Shown: positions 7,422-16,743 of the stretch, piece after piece | Position numbering within the stretch: the first letter of the stretch is position 1 | Layout: the number at the start of each line of letters is the position of its first letter | Origin: Nitrospira sp. | GTDB taxonomy: Bacteria > Nitrospirota > Nitrospiria > Nitrospirales > Nitrospiraceae | Assembly (NCBI GenBank): GCA_009594865.1 | Contig: VOPT01000002.1 | Location: forward strand, 1-64,000 | Direction of reading: 5' to 3' | Length of the DNA stretch: 64,000 bases | Made by a program: the position numbers and the translations under genes | Notes under the pieces: model-generated | Database searches by the model: none | The model's input: only the letters and a program-made list of their open reading frames with translations | Told to the model about the DNA's origin: nothing

Positions 7422-9719
7422 TTACACCGGCAATTCGAAGGTGAACAGGGCTCCCTTCGGCTGATGATTGCCCGCATGAATCTGGCCGTCGTGATCGGTC
7501 ACAATCCGTCGCACGATGGCCAATCCCAGCCCAGTCCCGGTCTTTTTTCTGGAAAAATACGGCACGAAGAGTTTGTCCTGGTCCTCGGGCGCAATGCCCG
7601 TGCCTTCATCCGCCACCGTAACCACCGCGCGGCGTTGCTTCGTATCGTACCGGGTCGTGATCCACAACCGGCCCTTGTGGTTCATGGCGTGGATTCCGTT
7701 ATCGCACAAATTCACGAAGACCCGCTTGATCTGTTCACGATCGAAATTGAAGGGTGGCAGATCGGAATCCAGCGACACGACGCAGGCAATTTCTCGATGC
7801 GCGCTCTCATACAGCGCCACGACTTCTTTCACCACCTCGTCGAGGGAATTCATCGTCATATGCGGGGCCGGCATACGCGCGAATTTTGAAAACTCATCCA
7901 GCATCTGCTTGAGGCTGGCGACCTCATTGACGATCACCTGGGTAGATTCGTCGCAGATGCGGTCGAAGTCCGGCGCCTTGTCCTGAAATTTTTTCCGCAG
8001 CCGCTGCGCCGAAAGCTGAATGGGCGTCAACGGGTTCTTGATCTCGTGCGCGATCCGTTGCGCCACTTCCCGCCAGGCGGCCGCCTTCTGCGCCTTGATC
8101 AATTCCGACAGATCTTCAAAAATCAACACGAACCCAAGATCCTTATTCGACTCGTCTTTCATGCGCGAGCAATGCACCCCGATGGTGAGAAAGCGGCCCT
8201 GCAGATCCAACTGCCCTTCGAGCGCGATGTTATCCCGCTGGTCGGCCAGCATGCGGTCGTACACCGATTGGAAGAGCTCGAGCTTATACTCTTTGAACAC
8301 CTCGTTGGCGGAACGGCCGCGAAACCGGTCGGCCCACAATCCCAGCATGCGTTCGGCAGAGGGATTAAAGGTGGTGATAAGCCCCTGCCGGTCGATCGAC
8401 AAGACGCCCGCGGCAATCGTATCGACGACCGTTTCGATATAGGCGCGCCGTCGGTCCAGTTCGAGGTTGGACTGGCGCAACGACACGTTCGCTTCCTCGA
8501 CCTTGCTCTTGCTGCCCTGCAAGTCGGCGGTCATGCGGTTGAAGGATTCGACCAGGGTGCCGATTTCATCCGTCGCCTTCGCTTCGATCCGGACCGACAA
8601 ATCTCCCTGCGCAATGGCCTCGGTCGCTTCGGCCAGCCGCTGAATCGGCACCGTGATACCCCGCGCGACGTAAAACCCGAACCAGGTGGCGCTGAACAAA
8701 ATCATGACGGTGATCACCGCGACCAACAGATAGGCGCCCGCCTTAATGGGGTTCTTCATCGCCTTCATCTGTTTATACTCGGCATATTGCCGGCCGATAC
8801 TTTCCATTTTGCCGAGCAACGATTCCGGCACATAGGCGTCCACCACGACAACCCCGTCGATCTCGCCGCGCCGCACGCTGGAGGCAATCGGGACGCCCGC
8901 CCGCACCAGCCGGCCGGTCTGCGCTTCCTGCACCGAGGTCAATTCCTGCTTGCCGTTGATGACCTGCAACACCAGCTGGCCGATCGGCAGGTCGAGCACG
9001 GTCACAGGCACCTCAGGATCCAATGCCTTCGTCAGCGTTTCCATTTTCGAGGAGAACACCTCGATCCCGGCCGTGGCATATTCATCGCGTTTCCTGGCAA
9101 TCGCCGCAACCAGCAGATCCCGCTGCTCCGGCAGCAGTAATTCCTCGCGAAAGATTTCATGGCTGATGGCGCGGGCGCTGTTGATCGCCAACGACACATG
9201 CCCGGCATGGTGCATGCGCGCCACCTCGTAGGAGTCTTTCATCACATGTTCGATTTGATCGTTGAACCAGACATCCACGGCTTTGTTGACCAATCCGCTG
9301 GCGACCAAGGCGAGCAAGACGGTGGGAATCAGGGAGAATCCGATGAAGGCCGCGACCAGCTTGGCCCGGAACCCGGACCCCACCAATCGATGCCGGCGTT
9401 CGAAATAGGCTTTGATGAGGTTGCGGGACAGCAGCAGCGTGAGAACGACGAACCCGATCAGGTCGAGATTGACGAGCAGCAAGACAAACGCATAGCCGGT
9501 GCTGGGGAGAAACGAATCGGACTCTTCCCCGACCGGCACCGCCATTTGCGCATAGTAGAAGGTCAGCGCCAGACAGGGCAGCAAGAGGATCAGAACGATC
9601 CACACAGGGCGGACATGGCGCTTCCGCCGCTCGCTCTCGATCGAGGCGGGCGACGACGGCTCCTTTTCACGCAGCACACCCGGGGGGATGAGCTTGCTCA
9701 TGTCCGTCGATTCAGGCAT
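7422..9719 (-). CDS. ntrY: Membrane sensor histidine kinase (NtrY-like)
   Basis: This 765-residue kinase has N-terminal helices, with the NtrY hallmark LVNLDLIGFVVLTLLLSRNLIK and SLIPTVLLALVASG. An extracytoplasmic sensor segment (about residues 155-310) is followed by another helix, a HAMP domain, a PAS domain, HisKA (RIAHEIKNPLTPIQLSAQRL, phospho-His) and HATPase (N-box NLCDNGIHAM, GTGLGLAIV). I chose the ATG at 9719; an upstream frame start at 9764 lacks a ribosome binding site. It forms an operon with the regulator downstream. NtrY homologues sense nitrogen or redox state in other bacteria. What this one senses is not shown. Confidence 0.9.
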   Translation of the reverse strand: MPESTDMSKLIPPGVLREKEPSSPASIESERRKRHVRPVWIVLILLLPCLALTFYYAQMAVPVGEESDSFLPSTGYAFVLLLVNLDLIGFVVLTLLLSRNLIKAYFERRHRLVGSGFRAKLVAAFIGFSLIPTVLLALVASGLVNKAVDVWFNDQIEHVMKDSYEVARMHHAGHVSLAINSARAISHEIFREELLLPEQRDLLVAAIARKRDEYATAGIEVFSSKMETLTKALDPEVPVTVLDLPIGQLVLQVINGKQELTSVQEAQTGRLVRAGVPIASSVRRGEIDGVVVVDAYVPESLLGKMESIGRQYAEYKQMKAMKNPIKAGAYLLVAVITVMILFSATWFGFYVARGITVPIQRLAEATEAIAQGDLSVRIEAKATDEIGTLVESFNRMTADLQGSKSKVEEANVSLRQSNLELDRRRAYIETVVDTIAAGVLSIDRQGLITTFNPSAERMLGLWADRFRGRSANEVFKEYKLELFQSVYDRMLADQRDNIALEGQLDLQGRFLTIGVHCSRMKDESNKDLGFVLIFEDLSELIKAQKAAAWREVAQRIAHEIKNPLTPIQLSAQRLRKKFQDKAPDFDRICDESTQVIVNEVASLKQMLDEFSKFARMPAPHMTMNSLDEVVKEVVALYESAHREIACVVSLDSDLPPFNFDREQIKRVFVNLCDNGIHAMNHKGRLWITTRYDTKQRRAVVTVADEGTGIAPEDQDKLFVPYFSRKKTGTGLGLAIVRRIVTDHDGQIHAGNHQPKGALFTFELPV

Positions 9720-9921
9720 CGGCGTTACTCCGACTCCATCCCGGATCCCTGGGTGCTGCCACACTATAACGAATTCCCGGGGAAAGTCTCAAAAGCGAGC
9801 TCCGAGCCAGCATGTTGGCCCGGTACAAGAACGGCGGTTTGAGGGAAGCTGAGAAGCCGGTCGCAACCAAGGGAAGAACAGACCTTGTAAAACAGCGGCG
9901 CGCGAAGAGGGCGATCACAGG

Positions 9922-10341
9922 CTAGGGAGTATGGATCGATGATTTTCCGGATGTCAGGCTGACGAATTTCATCCTCAAGGCATACAGCATGTCCTTCATC
10001 ACAACCTGCTCGTCCGGCGTGAGGTTGCCCCGCGTTTTTTCTTCGAGCATCGACAGGAGATCGATGATTTCCTTCGCCTGTGGAAGATTGAGCGGCATAG
10101 TCGGCTGTTGGGGATCCAATTGTTCCCCCATGAGCATCAAGGCCGAGCTCCCCATGGAAATCACGAAGGAAGAAAAATTGACCGGCAGGTGTCCGGCATG
10201 TCCATGCGCGTCAGCCTGATGGGACTCGGCCGGAGCCGCTTCGGGAGTCGGAGGTGTGGGAGCCGAAGCAGCGGCAGGCGTATCTTCCCCCCGTCCTCGA
10301 CGATCCCGGATGACGAATCCCTGATCCTTCTCATCACCCAT
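9922..10341 (-). CDS. DUF1844 domain protein
   Basis: This 139-residue soluble protein begins MGDEKDQGFVIRDRRGRG, then has an Ala/Pro/Thr/His-rich linker (about 20-55) and a C-terminal DUF1844 domain (NFSSFVISMGSSALMLMGEQ ... NLPQAKEIIDLLSMLEEKTRGNLT). GGAGG before the ATG at 10341 fixes the start. DUF1844 has no known function but is widespread. The upstream ATG-free extension to 10410 is not used. The 200 bp between this gene and the kinase start hold nothing recognisable. Confidence 0.85.
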   Translation of the reverse strand: MGDEKDQGFVIRDRRGRGEDTPAAASAPTPPTPEAAPAESHQADAHGHAGHLPVNFSSFVISMGSSALMLMGEQLDPQQPTMPLNLPQAKEIIDLLSMLEEKTRGNLTPDEQVVMKDMLYALRMKFVSLTSGKSSIHTP

Positions 10342-10424
10342 ACATGTCCTCCGATCAACCGGCCAGAAAATGCGAGGCCGTACCCTACCATAGGCCTCAC
10401 ATCGACGCAAGACGACCGGCCCCG

Positions 10425-10453
10425 TTGAAGGTGAAACAGAACTCAGTTAGAGT
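10425..10453 (+). promoter_or_regulatory. Candidate mazG promoter
   Basis: TTGAAG (10425-10430) and TAGAGT (10448-10453) are separated by exactly 17 bp and stand about 20 bp before the mazG start. Each is a 4/6 match to the sigma-70 consensus, so this is a modest prediction. Confidence 0.4.
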
Positions 10454-10474
10454 GGCGCCACGAGGGGAACACGC

Positions 10475-11371
10475 ATGTCCGAACGTTTCGATAAAGTAGT
10501 AGCCATCATGGCCCGGCTCCGGGCTCCAGGCGGGTGCCCATGGGATCGTACGCAAACTCATGAATCCCTCAAACCCTATTTGATTGAAGAAACGTACGAA
10601 GCGCTCGACACCATCGACCGGCAGGATTTTCCTAAACTCAAGGAAGAACTCGGCGATGTGCTCCTCCAGGTGTTATTTCACAGCCAAATCGGCACGGAAG
10701 CCGGCACGTTCACCATGGACGACGTGCTCCAAGAGTTGGGCGACAAACTCGTGCGCCGCCATCCACATGTCTTCGGGGGGACCGAGTCCGGCACGCCGGG
10801 TCTCAATTCCGACCAGGTCGTGCATCGGTGGGAGGACATCAAGCGAGCCGAACGCAAGAATGCCGGCAAACCTGATTCGGTCTTGCACGATATCCCTCAA
10901 GCCCTCCCGGCCCTCCTTCGCGCCTATCAAACCCAGGTGCGCGCCGCACGGGTCGGGTTCGACTGGCCGGACAGTCCGCAAGGGCTCGCCGAGGTCATCG
11001 GCAAAGTCGAAGAGGAAATCGAGGAACTCCGCTCAGCCGTAACTAACGCAGCAGCCAGTTCCCAGCCTCCATCGGAACCCACCGCAGACATGGCGGCAGA
11101 ACTGGGCGACCTGCTCTTTTCCTTGGTGAACCTGGCGCGCCACATCAAGGTCAATCCGGAAGAATCGCTGCGGCAGGCCACGAACCGCTTCACCGCCCGG
11201 TTCCAATATATCGAGCAGACGGCGGCGCATGGCGGGCGGAGCGTGCATGACCTCACCCTGGCTGAAATGGATCACTTGTGGAACGAAGCCAAACGAGTGG
11301 AATCGGCCGATCGTTCTGCGGCCGGCGCCCCGCTTGGGCCAATCGGTGAAGCACCGCAGACTTCCCTATGA
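10475..11371 (+). CDS. mazG: Nucleoside triphosphate pyrophosphohydrolase MazG
   Basis: This 298-residue cytoplasmic house-cleaning enzyme hydrolyses (d)NTPs to NMP and pyrophosphate. The first MazG domain starts RLRAPGGCPWDRTQTHESLKP with the metal-binding EETYEALD and EELGDVLLQVLFH. A second domain (about residues 140-270) carries EELGDLLFSLVNLARH-type residues (AELGDLLFSLVNLARHIK). The typical length is 260-280; the extra C-terminal Ala/Gly-rich tail is unstructured. The gene overlaps the next ORF by four bases (ATGA). Confidence 0.96.
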   Translation: MSERFDKVVAIMARLRAPGGCPWDRTQTHESLKPYLIEETYEALDTIDRQDFPKLKEELGDVLLQVLFHSQIGTEAGTFTMDDVLQELGDKLVRRHPHVFGGTESGTPGLNSDQVVHRWEDIKRAERKNAGKPDSVLHDIPQALPALLRAYQTQVRAARVGFDWPDSPQGLAEVIGKVEEEIEELRSAVTNAAASSQPPSEPTADMAAELGDLLFSLVNLARHIKVNPEESLRQATNRFTARFQYIEQTAAHGGRSVHDLTLAEMDHLWNEAKRVESADRSAAGAPLGPIGEAPQTSL

Positions 11372-11982
11372 GCAGCGAACAGAATCCATACGAAGAGGGC
11401 AAGCGAGCAGGCCTCCATCCGCTGCTCGTGCTGTTCGGTGTCATTCTGATCATGTGGCTGTTGATCAATCTGGCCGTTCCCAGCGGGAAACAAAAACAGG
11501 CGGCCGGACCGGAAATTTCTCAAGTCGGCCTCGACGATCCGGATGCCGCGCCGGTCATGTACAAAGTGCAGACGACGTTGACGGAATTTAATGCCGTCAG
11601 CATTGTCGTCCCGGCCCAGGTGACGACCAGCCAGGTCGTCGGCTTGCTGAAACAATTCAAACAAGCCAGACTCAATCAGACGCTGGCCGGCATCCTCCCG
11701 GCTACCAGCCCGGGCCACAAATTAGGCGATCAGGCCGTTGCCGATTTGTACATCTTTTCAGACCCGAAATATGCGACGGCGGAAGTCGTCGGCACCTTGG
11801 CGCGTGGGGCCCATGCCCCGGGCAACCTCTATCCGCAAGCCATTTCGTTTGAGGAAGCCATGGAACAGGTCCGTGGACACTACCGCATCGACCTGAACGA
11901 CACGAGTAATCCCGACACCGGTTCCATTGGATTTGCCGATGACTCCGGGGTGCACAGTAAACAATACCGCCGGATTTTTTGA
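11368..11982 (+). CDS. Single-pass membrane protein, unknown
   Basis: This 204-residue protein has one transmembrane helix near the N-terminus (LHPLLVLFGVILIMWLLINLAVP, residues 16-38) and an extracytoplasmic domain of about 165 residues (YKVQTTLTEFNAVSIVVPAQVTTSQVV...). No family is recognised. Its ATG overlaps the mazG stop, so it is cotranslated with mazG. The domain repeats short beta/alpha segments and ends with Tyr-Arg-Arg-Ile-Phe. Confidence 0.75.
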   Translation: MSSEQNPYEEGKRAGLHPLLVLFGVILIMWLLINLAVPSGKQKQAAGPEISQVGLDDPDAAPVMYKVQTTLTEFNAVSIVVPAQVTTSQVVGLLKQFKQARLNQTLAGILPATSPGHKLGDQAVADLYIFSDPKYATAEVVGTLARGAHAPGNLYPQAISFEEAMEQVRGHYRIDLNDTSNPDTGSIGFADDSGVHSKQYRRIF

Positions 11983-12394
11983 GCGAATCTCTCGAAATCC
12001 CACGCCCAGCGCGATTCCGCTATCCCCAAGCAACGTTCGGCCGGCAGAAATCCCCCTAGGGGTTTTCATCTTCCACAGTATCTAGTGGCCTCCTTAGTGA
12101 TCACCCCCAATGCCTAAAACTTGTGCAGGCCGCTGAAGGACCCGCCTGCGAAGGGCCTCGCGTCGCGAGGGGGTGGCTATACACACGCTTATCCACAGAT
12201 TCTGTGTGTGAGATAACGAGAGCCCGCCCTTTTCACACCGCTGCGCGCGAAGCCACCTGCAGAGGAACATCAGGGAGCGAAAGTCGAAGATTTCTTGAGG
12301 CCGGATGAGAGACAGGAAACCGAAGGACAGGCCGGAAACAGCACCATCACCAATCCAGGGAGGCCATGCGCCCCCCCCCGGTGCCGTCGATGAC
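11983..12394. other. Intergenic region between convergent genes
   Basis: About 410 bp between two convergent genes. It contains several short dyads: GCAGGC (12125-12130) with GCCTGC (12144-12149), a CCTCGCG/CGCGAGG palindrome (12156-12170), and the DnaA-box dyad listed separately. A CCCCTAGGGG palindrome followed by TTTTC lies near 12052-12066 and could help end transcription. No coding region is supported. Confidence 0.4.
12189..12216. promoter_or_regulatory. Perfect DnaA box inside a 28-bp imperfect dyad
   Basis: TTATCCACA (12189-12197) is the consensus DnaA box. It is the left arm of a dyad: TTATC/GATAA outer arms and CACAG/CTGTG inner arms. Only one box is present, no AT-rich unwinding region or dnaA/dnaN gene is near, so this is not a replication origin. 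It could be a DnaA titration or regulatory site, or chance. Confidence 0.4.
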
Positions 12395-12811
12395 TCAGAC
12401 CGCCAACCCGATCGTCTGTTTGATTTCGCTCCGCAAGCTCTCCTGCTGGGCCTGGATCCAGGATTCCAATTGCGGGAAATGATGCGCGAGCGGTCCCGTG
12501 AAGGGAGGCACCAAGACATCGGCGCGCTCCTTCAACCACCCTTCCTCCTCGGCGATGCGAAGCTTTTGATCGCCGATCTTGCGCGACAGTAGCTTGTTCA
12601 ACATCAACTGCTGCCCGGGGCTCCCCGTCACCGTGCCCAAGAGCTTCGTTTTCACATAATCCAACTCTTCCGCAAGCGCGATCTTCACCCGAACCGCATG
12701 GGTTGCCGCCCAGGTCGCCCGCTGGATGGAATAGTCATACGAGAACACCGGCTCCCGGGGTTCGCGAAAGGGTCCGGCAACACTGGAGATTACCAACTGG
12801 TCATTTAACAT
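12395..12811 (-). CDS. Hypothetical protein downstream of hemG
   Basis: This 138-residue soluble protein has helical, charged sequence (VRVKIALAEELDYVKTKLL ... LNKLLSRKIGDQKLRIAEEE). No signal peptide or known domain. AAGGA precedes the ATG. It follows hemG by 24 bp and is probably the last gene of the hemE-hemH-hemG transcript. Whether it takes part in heme metabolism is not shown. Confidence 0.65.
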   Translation of the reverse strand: MLNDQLVISSVAGPFREPREPVFSYDYSIQRATWAATHAVRVKIALAEELDYVKTKLLGTVTGSPGQQLMLNKLLSRKIGDQKLRIAEEEGWLKERADVLVPPFTGPLAHHFPQLESWIQAQQESLRSEIKQTIGLAV

Positions 12812-12835
12812 CGTCCACGTCCTTCTGTTGCTCTG

Positions 12836-14305
12836 TTACGATTCCGCTTCGCGATGAGAGGCCGTCTGAAAGTAGCGTAACGTCTGCGCCGCCGCTTCTG
12901 CCCCGTCTCTGATGCAATCGGGTAGGCCGACGCCGCGATACCCCGCTCCCGTGACCGTCAATCCACCGAATCGCGAAAGCGCAGCCTCGAGCTGTGTCAA
13001 TCGATCGAGATGCCCGAGCGTATATTGCGGCATCGCCCGATGCCACCGGTTGACCTCGACATAATGCGGTGTCGCCTGCAGCCCGACAATAGATGCGAGT
13101 TCCTCGCGCACGCAACGGACCAATGCCTCATCGTCCTGCTGCAGGATGGCCTCGCGTCCGACCCCGCCCACATAACAGCGCACAGACATCTCTTCGGGAG
13201 GCGCTCGGTGCGGCCACTTGATGGAGGTCCAGGTCGCGGCAATCAGGTCACGGCCTTCAACCCGCGGGACCACGAAGCCAAAGCCTTGCAACCGGCTGCC
13301 CACCGCAGCGGCGGGATAGATCAAGGAGATGGTCGCCGTCGAGGCATAAGGAATCGTCTCCATCACTCCCGCCGCTAGCGGGCTTAACGGGCGGACCAGG
13401 TCGGCACTCACATACGCCGGCGTCGCCAGGACTAACGCTTCTGCGGACAGAGCCGTGCCATCGGTGCAGATCACATCGTACATCCAGCGCCCCGCCTGGT
13501 GCGAGCGCACTCGAAGCGCCTCCGCTTGAACGCCTGACTTCAGCACGCCGCCGGTCTCCCGGATACGGGCGGTCAATCCGGCGACGAGATCCGCCAGGCC
13601 ATTTTTCAGCGTGACGAACATGGTATGCCGCGGACGTCCATCGGAAGGTTTCTGCGCCCGTGCACGGCGTGCCGCCATCATGCCGCGGATCACGCTCCCG
13701 TGCGTCTGCTCGAGCTCATAGAAGCGGGGAAACGTTGCGCGCAGGCTCATCTGCTCGGCATCCCCCGCATAGATGCCGGCCATCAGCGGTTCCATGACCC
13801 GTTCGCAGGCATGCCGCCCGAACCGGCGACAAAAAAAGGACGCGAGTGATTCATCTTCCGTGGAACGGCGAGGGGGAATCAGCAGGTCACAGCCCATCCG
13901 GGCCAGGTCGATCCATGACAGCAAGCCGCTGCGAAAAAACGGACCCAATTGAGTCGGCGTAAAGGTCACGAGCCCTTCCGGTAGCTCGTGCAGCTGCCCG
14001 CCTCGCAACACGCTGGCTTTTTTTTCAACGGGGTTCGTGTTGATGAGCTCATCGGCGATGCCGAGCCGCCGACAGAGGTCCATGCCCCAGGGTTTCTGAG
14101 AGAGGAAGGAGTCCGGGCCGGCTTCCATGACCAAGCGGCCGACACGATGGGTGACGATCTTTCCGCCCCACACAGGCGCGGCATCGAGGATGGTACAGGA
14201 CAGCGCCACATCGGCCGCCGCGGCTTGATCCAGGAGCGCATGGGCCGTGGAGAGGCCCGAGATACCTCCACCGATAATGACGACTGACCGTGAAGTGCGC
14301 GCCAC
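12836..14305 (-). CDS. hemG: Oxygen-dependent protoporphyrinogen oxidase (HemY type)
   Basis: This FAD enzyme of about 489 residues oxidises protoporphyrinogen IX to protoporphyrin IX. The N-terminus SVVIIGGGISGLSTAHAL is the dinucleotide-binding motif. The segment KPWGMDLCRRLGIADELI and the C-terminal VTGAGYRGVGLPDCIRDG are typical of the family. I place the start at the GTG at 14305, eleven bases after the hemH stop; the frame stays open further upstream but that part overlaps hemH and is not conserved-looking. No clear ribosome binding site is present, so coupling to hemH translation is likely. The symbol hemG is used here for the FAD-type enzyme, called hemY in some bacteria. Confidence 0.93.
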   Translation of the reverse strand: MARTSRSVVIIGGGISGLSTAHALLDQAAAADVALSCTILDAAPVWGGKIVTHRVGRLVMEAGPDSFLSQKPWGMDLCRRLGIADELINTNPVEKKASVLRGGQLHELPEGLVTFTPTQLGPFFRSGLLSWIDLARMGCDLLIPPRRSTEDESLASFFCRRFGRHACERVMEPLMAGIYAGDAEQMSLRATFPRFYELEQTHGSVIRGMMAARRARAQKPSDGRPRHTMFVTLKNGLADLVAGLTARIRETGGVLKSGVQAEALRVRSHQAGRWMYDVICTDGTALSAEALVLATPAYVSADLVRPLSPLAAGVMETIPYASTATISLIYPAAAVGSRLQGFGFVVPRVEGRDLIAATWTSIKWPHRAPPEEMSVRCYVGGVGREAILQQDDEALVRCVREELASIVGLQATPHYVEVNRWHRAMPQYTLGHLDRLTQLEAALSRFGGLTVTGAGYRGVGLPDCIRDGAEAAAQTLRYFQTASHREAES

Positions 14306-14316
14306 AGGTGGTGCCG

Positions 14317-15258
14317 CTAATGAACGAGCGAAGACTCGTGCGCCTCCACGACCGACGTCAGCATATCGATCAAGGGAGCCGAGGCGTTCAACATGGGTAT
14401 ACGTTCCAGTTGGATCCCCTTCGTGCGGGCCAACTGCGTGAGTTCGATATCGATATCGTACAGAGTTTCCACATGGTCGCACAGAAAGCCGATGGGTGCC
14501 ACAAGCACATGGTGATGACCGGCTTGAGCCAACTCATCCAGTATCTCCTCGACAGAAGGGCCGAGCCATTTTTCCCCGGAGCGCCCCTGACTTTGATAGG
14601 CGAACCGCGTCGGTTGTCCGCCGAGTTGCGCACACACCGCTTGGACGGTACCCTGAACTTCCTGCGGATAGGGATCCTTCATGGCCACGACCCGCTCCGG
14701 CAGACTATGGGCCGTAAACAACACCGGCACCTGCGCGCGGACCTCCAGGGGAAATCGCTCCAGCGTGCGGCGGATATGTCCGACGATCGCGGCGATCAAC
14801 AATGGATGGCGGTGCCAGCTTGTCACGAAGCTGATCGGCGTCTCATCGGCCAGTTCCCCCCTAGCTTCTTCGACCTTTTTCACATAGGCGCCGATGCTGA
14901 GCGACGAGTATTGTGGCGCCATACACAGTCCGACAATATGATCAGGACCGGCCTTGAGCAGTTCGGCATACGTCTCTTTAATGAACGGATGCCAGTGCCG
15001 CAATCCCACGTAACACCGAAAACGCCCTTCGCCAGCTGCGTTCAGTCGCCGTTCCAAGCCCGCGGCCACCTCCCGCGTAATGTCGAGCACGGGCGACTTC
15101 CCACCGGTCAGACGGTATCGCGTCCGGATGTCCTCCACCAACTCGGGAGAGGTCGGCCGTCCGCCCCGGACATCGAGAAGATACGGCTCCACATTGTCCA
15201 CACTATCAGGCCCGCCCATGGCCATCAGCAAGAGTGCAATGGGGCGTGGTGCAGACAT
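14317..15258 (-). CDS. hemH: Ferrochelatase
   Basis: This 313-residue protein inserts Fe2+ into protoporphyrin IX. Signature features are ALLLMAMGGPDSVDNVEPYL at the N-terminus, the catalytic His in VLFTAHSLPERVV, YQSQGRSGEKWLGPSVEEIL and VAPIGFLCDHVETLYDIDIE with the conserved metal-site Glu. Length fits bacterial HemH. It lies between hemE and hemG in one minus-strand operon. Confidence 0.97.
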   Translation of the reverse strand: MSAPRPIALLLMAMGGPDSVDNVEPYLLDVRGGRPTSPELVEDIRTRYRLTGGKSPVLDITREVAAGLERRLNAAGEGRFRCYVGLRHWHPFIKETYAELLKAGPDHIVGLCMAPQYSSLSIGAYVKKVEEARGELADETPISFVTSWHRHPLLIAAIVGHIRRTLERFPLEVRAQVPVLFTAHSLPERVVAMKDPYPQEVQGTVQAVCAQLGGQPTRFAYQSQGRSGEKWLGPSVEEILDELAQAGHHHVLVAPIGFLCDHVETLYDIDIELTQLARTKGIQLERIPMLNASAPLIDMLTSVVEAHESSLVH

Positions 15259-15343
15259 CCTTGAACTCGTCAGACCTGATCAGGAAGACGTCTCTCGCGA
15301 ATCAAGCGCCTGCCGGACAATGAGCAGCTACGCCTCACCGGAA

Positions 15344-16381
15344 TCAGCGGGCGCTCAATTTGTGGACCAGGTCGATCGTCGCAGCCACATGCTCGACTGG
15401 AGTATTCGGAAGAATCCCATGGCCAAGATTGAAGATGTGCCCGGGACGCCCTCCAGCCCGGCGAAGAATGTCCGACACGCGGCGCTCGATTTCATGCACG
15501 GGCCCGAACAGTGTGACCGGATCGAGATTGCCCTGCACCGCGCGGTCGTACCCCACCATGGCCCAGGCTTCATCAAGAGGGATACGCCAGTCGATTCCGA
15601 TCACATCGCCACCCGCCTGGCGCATCGATTTGAGAATAGCGGTCGTACCCGTGCCGAAATGAATGAGCGGCACCCCTTCATGCTTGAGGCCGTCAAAAAT
15701 CAGCTGCACATGCGGCATGACGTATTCCGCATAGTCCCCCGCCGACAGGCAGCCGACCCAACTGTCAAACAGCTGCACAGCCTGGGCGCCGGCGCGGATC
15801 TGGCGACGCAGATATCCGGTAATCGCCCGCGCGAACTTATCCATCAGGCGATGCCACACCTCCGGCTCGCCATACATCATCTGCTTGGTGTGGATATAGT
15901 TCCGGGAACTGCCGCCTTCGATGGCATAACTGGCCAAGGTAAACGGAGCCCCGGCAAAACCGATCAACGGCACTCGACCAGTGAGCATTTTGCGCGTCAG
16001 GCTGATGGCGTCCATGACGTACTGAAGATCGCTATCATCGAGCATCTTGAGCCGTTCCACCGCCGCCCGATCGCGCACGGGATTGTGGATAATCGGCCCT
16101 TCTCCCTCCGCAAATTCCAGCGACAGCCCCATCGGTTCCAGCGGTAGCAGAATGTCGGCAAAAATAATAGCCGCATCGAGCGCGAACCGGTCGATCGGCT
16201 GCAAGGTAACCTGGGCTGCCAATTCCGGCGTTTTGCACAGTTCAAGAATCGAATATTTTTCCCGCAATCGGCGGTACTCGATCATATAACGGCCCGCCTG
16301 GCGCATGAACCAGACCGGCGTACAATCAACCGGTTCGCGCCGGCACGCTTTGAGAAATCGATCATTCATAGTGGGGCGCAT
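15344..16381 (-). CDS. hemE: Uroporphyrinogen III decarboxylase
   Basis: This 345-residue cytoplasmic enzyme converts uroporphyrinogen III to coproporphyrinogen III. The family signature WFMRQAGRYMIEYR lies at the N-terminus and IGFAGAPFTLASYAIEGG is the substrate-binding loop; the C-terminal FNLGHGILPNTPVEHV is also conserved. Two ATGs four codons apart (16381 and 16369) are possible; neither has a strong ribosome binding site. It heads the hemE-hemH-hemG operon. The enzyme for coproporphyrinogen oxidation is not in this window. Confidence 0.97.
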   Translation of the reverse strand: MRPTMNDRFLKACRREPVDCTPVWFMRQAGRYMIEYRRLREKYSILELCKTPELAAQVTLQPIDRFALDAAIIFADILLPLEPMGLSLEFAEGEGPIIHNPVRDRAAVERLKMLDDSDLQYVMDAISLTRKMLTGRVPLIGFAGAPFTLASYAIEGGSSRNYIHTKQMMYGEPEVWHRLMDKFARAITGYLRRQIRAGAQAVQLFDSWVGCLSAGDYAEYVMPHVQLIFDGLKHEGVPLIHFGTGTTAILKSMRQAGGDVIGIDWRIPLDEAWAMVGYDRAVQGNLDPVTLFGPVHEIERRVSDILRRAGGRPGHIFNLGHGILPNTPVEHVAATIDLVHKLSAR

Positions 16382-16539
16382 TTTAGAGGGGCAGTCAGAA
16401 CAGAGTCAAACAATCTTGCGCAGCGTGCCAGCCCGGAGGCTCCCGTTGCTCTGCGCTCCGGTCCCCTGCGCCTCACGCATGGCCCGGTTCCCGACGTGTG
16501 GGTGCTGGCCAGGGGTCGCCGACCAAGGCAAAAAATCTC

Positions 16540-16569
16540 ACGACATTTCCCTACGAATCTGTGTATAAT
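16540..16569 (+). promoter_or_regulatory. Candidate promoter of the desaturase gene
   Basis: TATAAT (16564-16569) is preceded by TGTG (a partial extended -10) and, 18 bp upstream, by ACGACA (16540-16545), a 4/6 match to TTGACA. Transcription would start about 170 bp before the desaturase ATG, leaving a long 5' leader. The hemE promoter must lie on the other strand in the same 362-bp gap. Confidence 0.55.
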
Positions 16570-16743
16570 GATTGCACGTGTCTTGAAGGCTGAGTCTTCA
16601 CACTCACTGATCGACACCATCCGAAACATTCAGCGGCCTGCCCCATCGCATCAATCGCAAGCGCCGCAACGAATACGTCACGCTAGTGCAACAACGGCGC
16701 GACCCCTCGGTACCGCATCCTAATTCGCAACTCTGGAGGTGGC

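Noticed and set aside
8046..9140. Long plus-strand ORF of 364 codons
   Set aside because: It lies entirely antisense to the kinase gene at 7422-9719 and has His/Arg/Gln-rich shadow composition.
12189..12216. Replication origin
   Set aside because: Only one DnaA box, no AT-rich unwinding element and no dnaA, dnaN or gyr genes nearby.
15080..16147. Plus-strand ORF of 355 codons
   Set aside because: It is antisense to hemE and the end of hemH, whose products are clearly recognisable.
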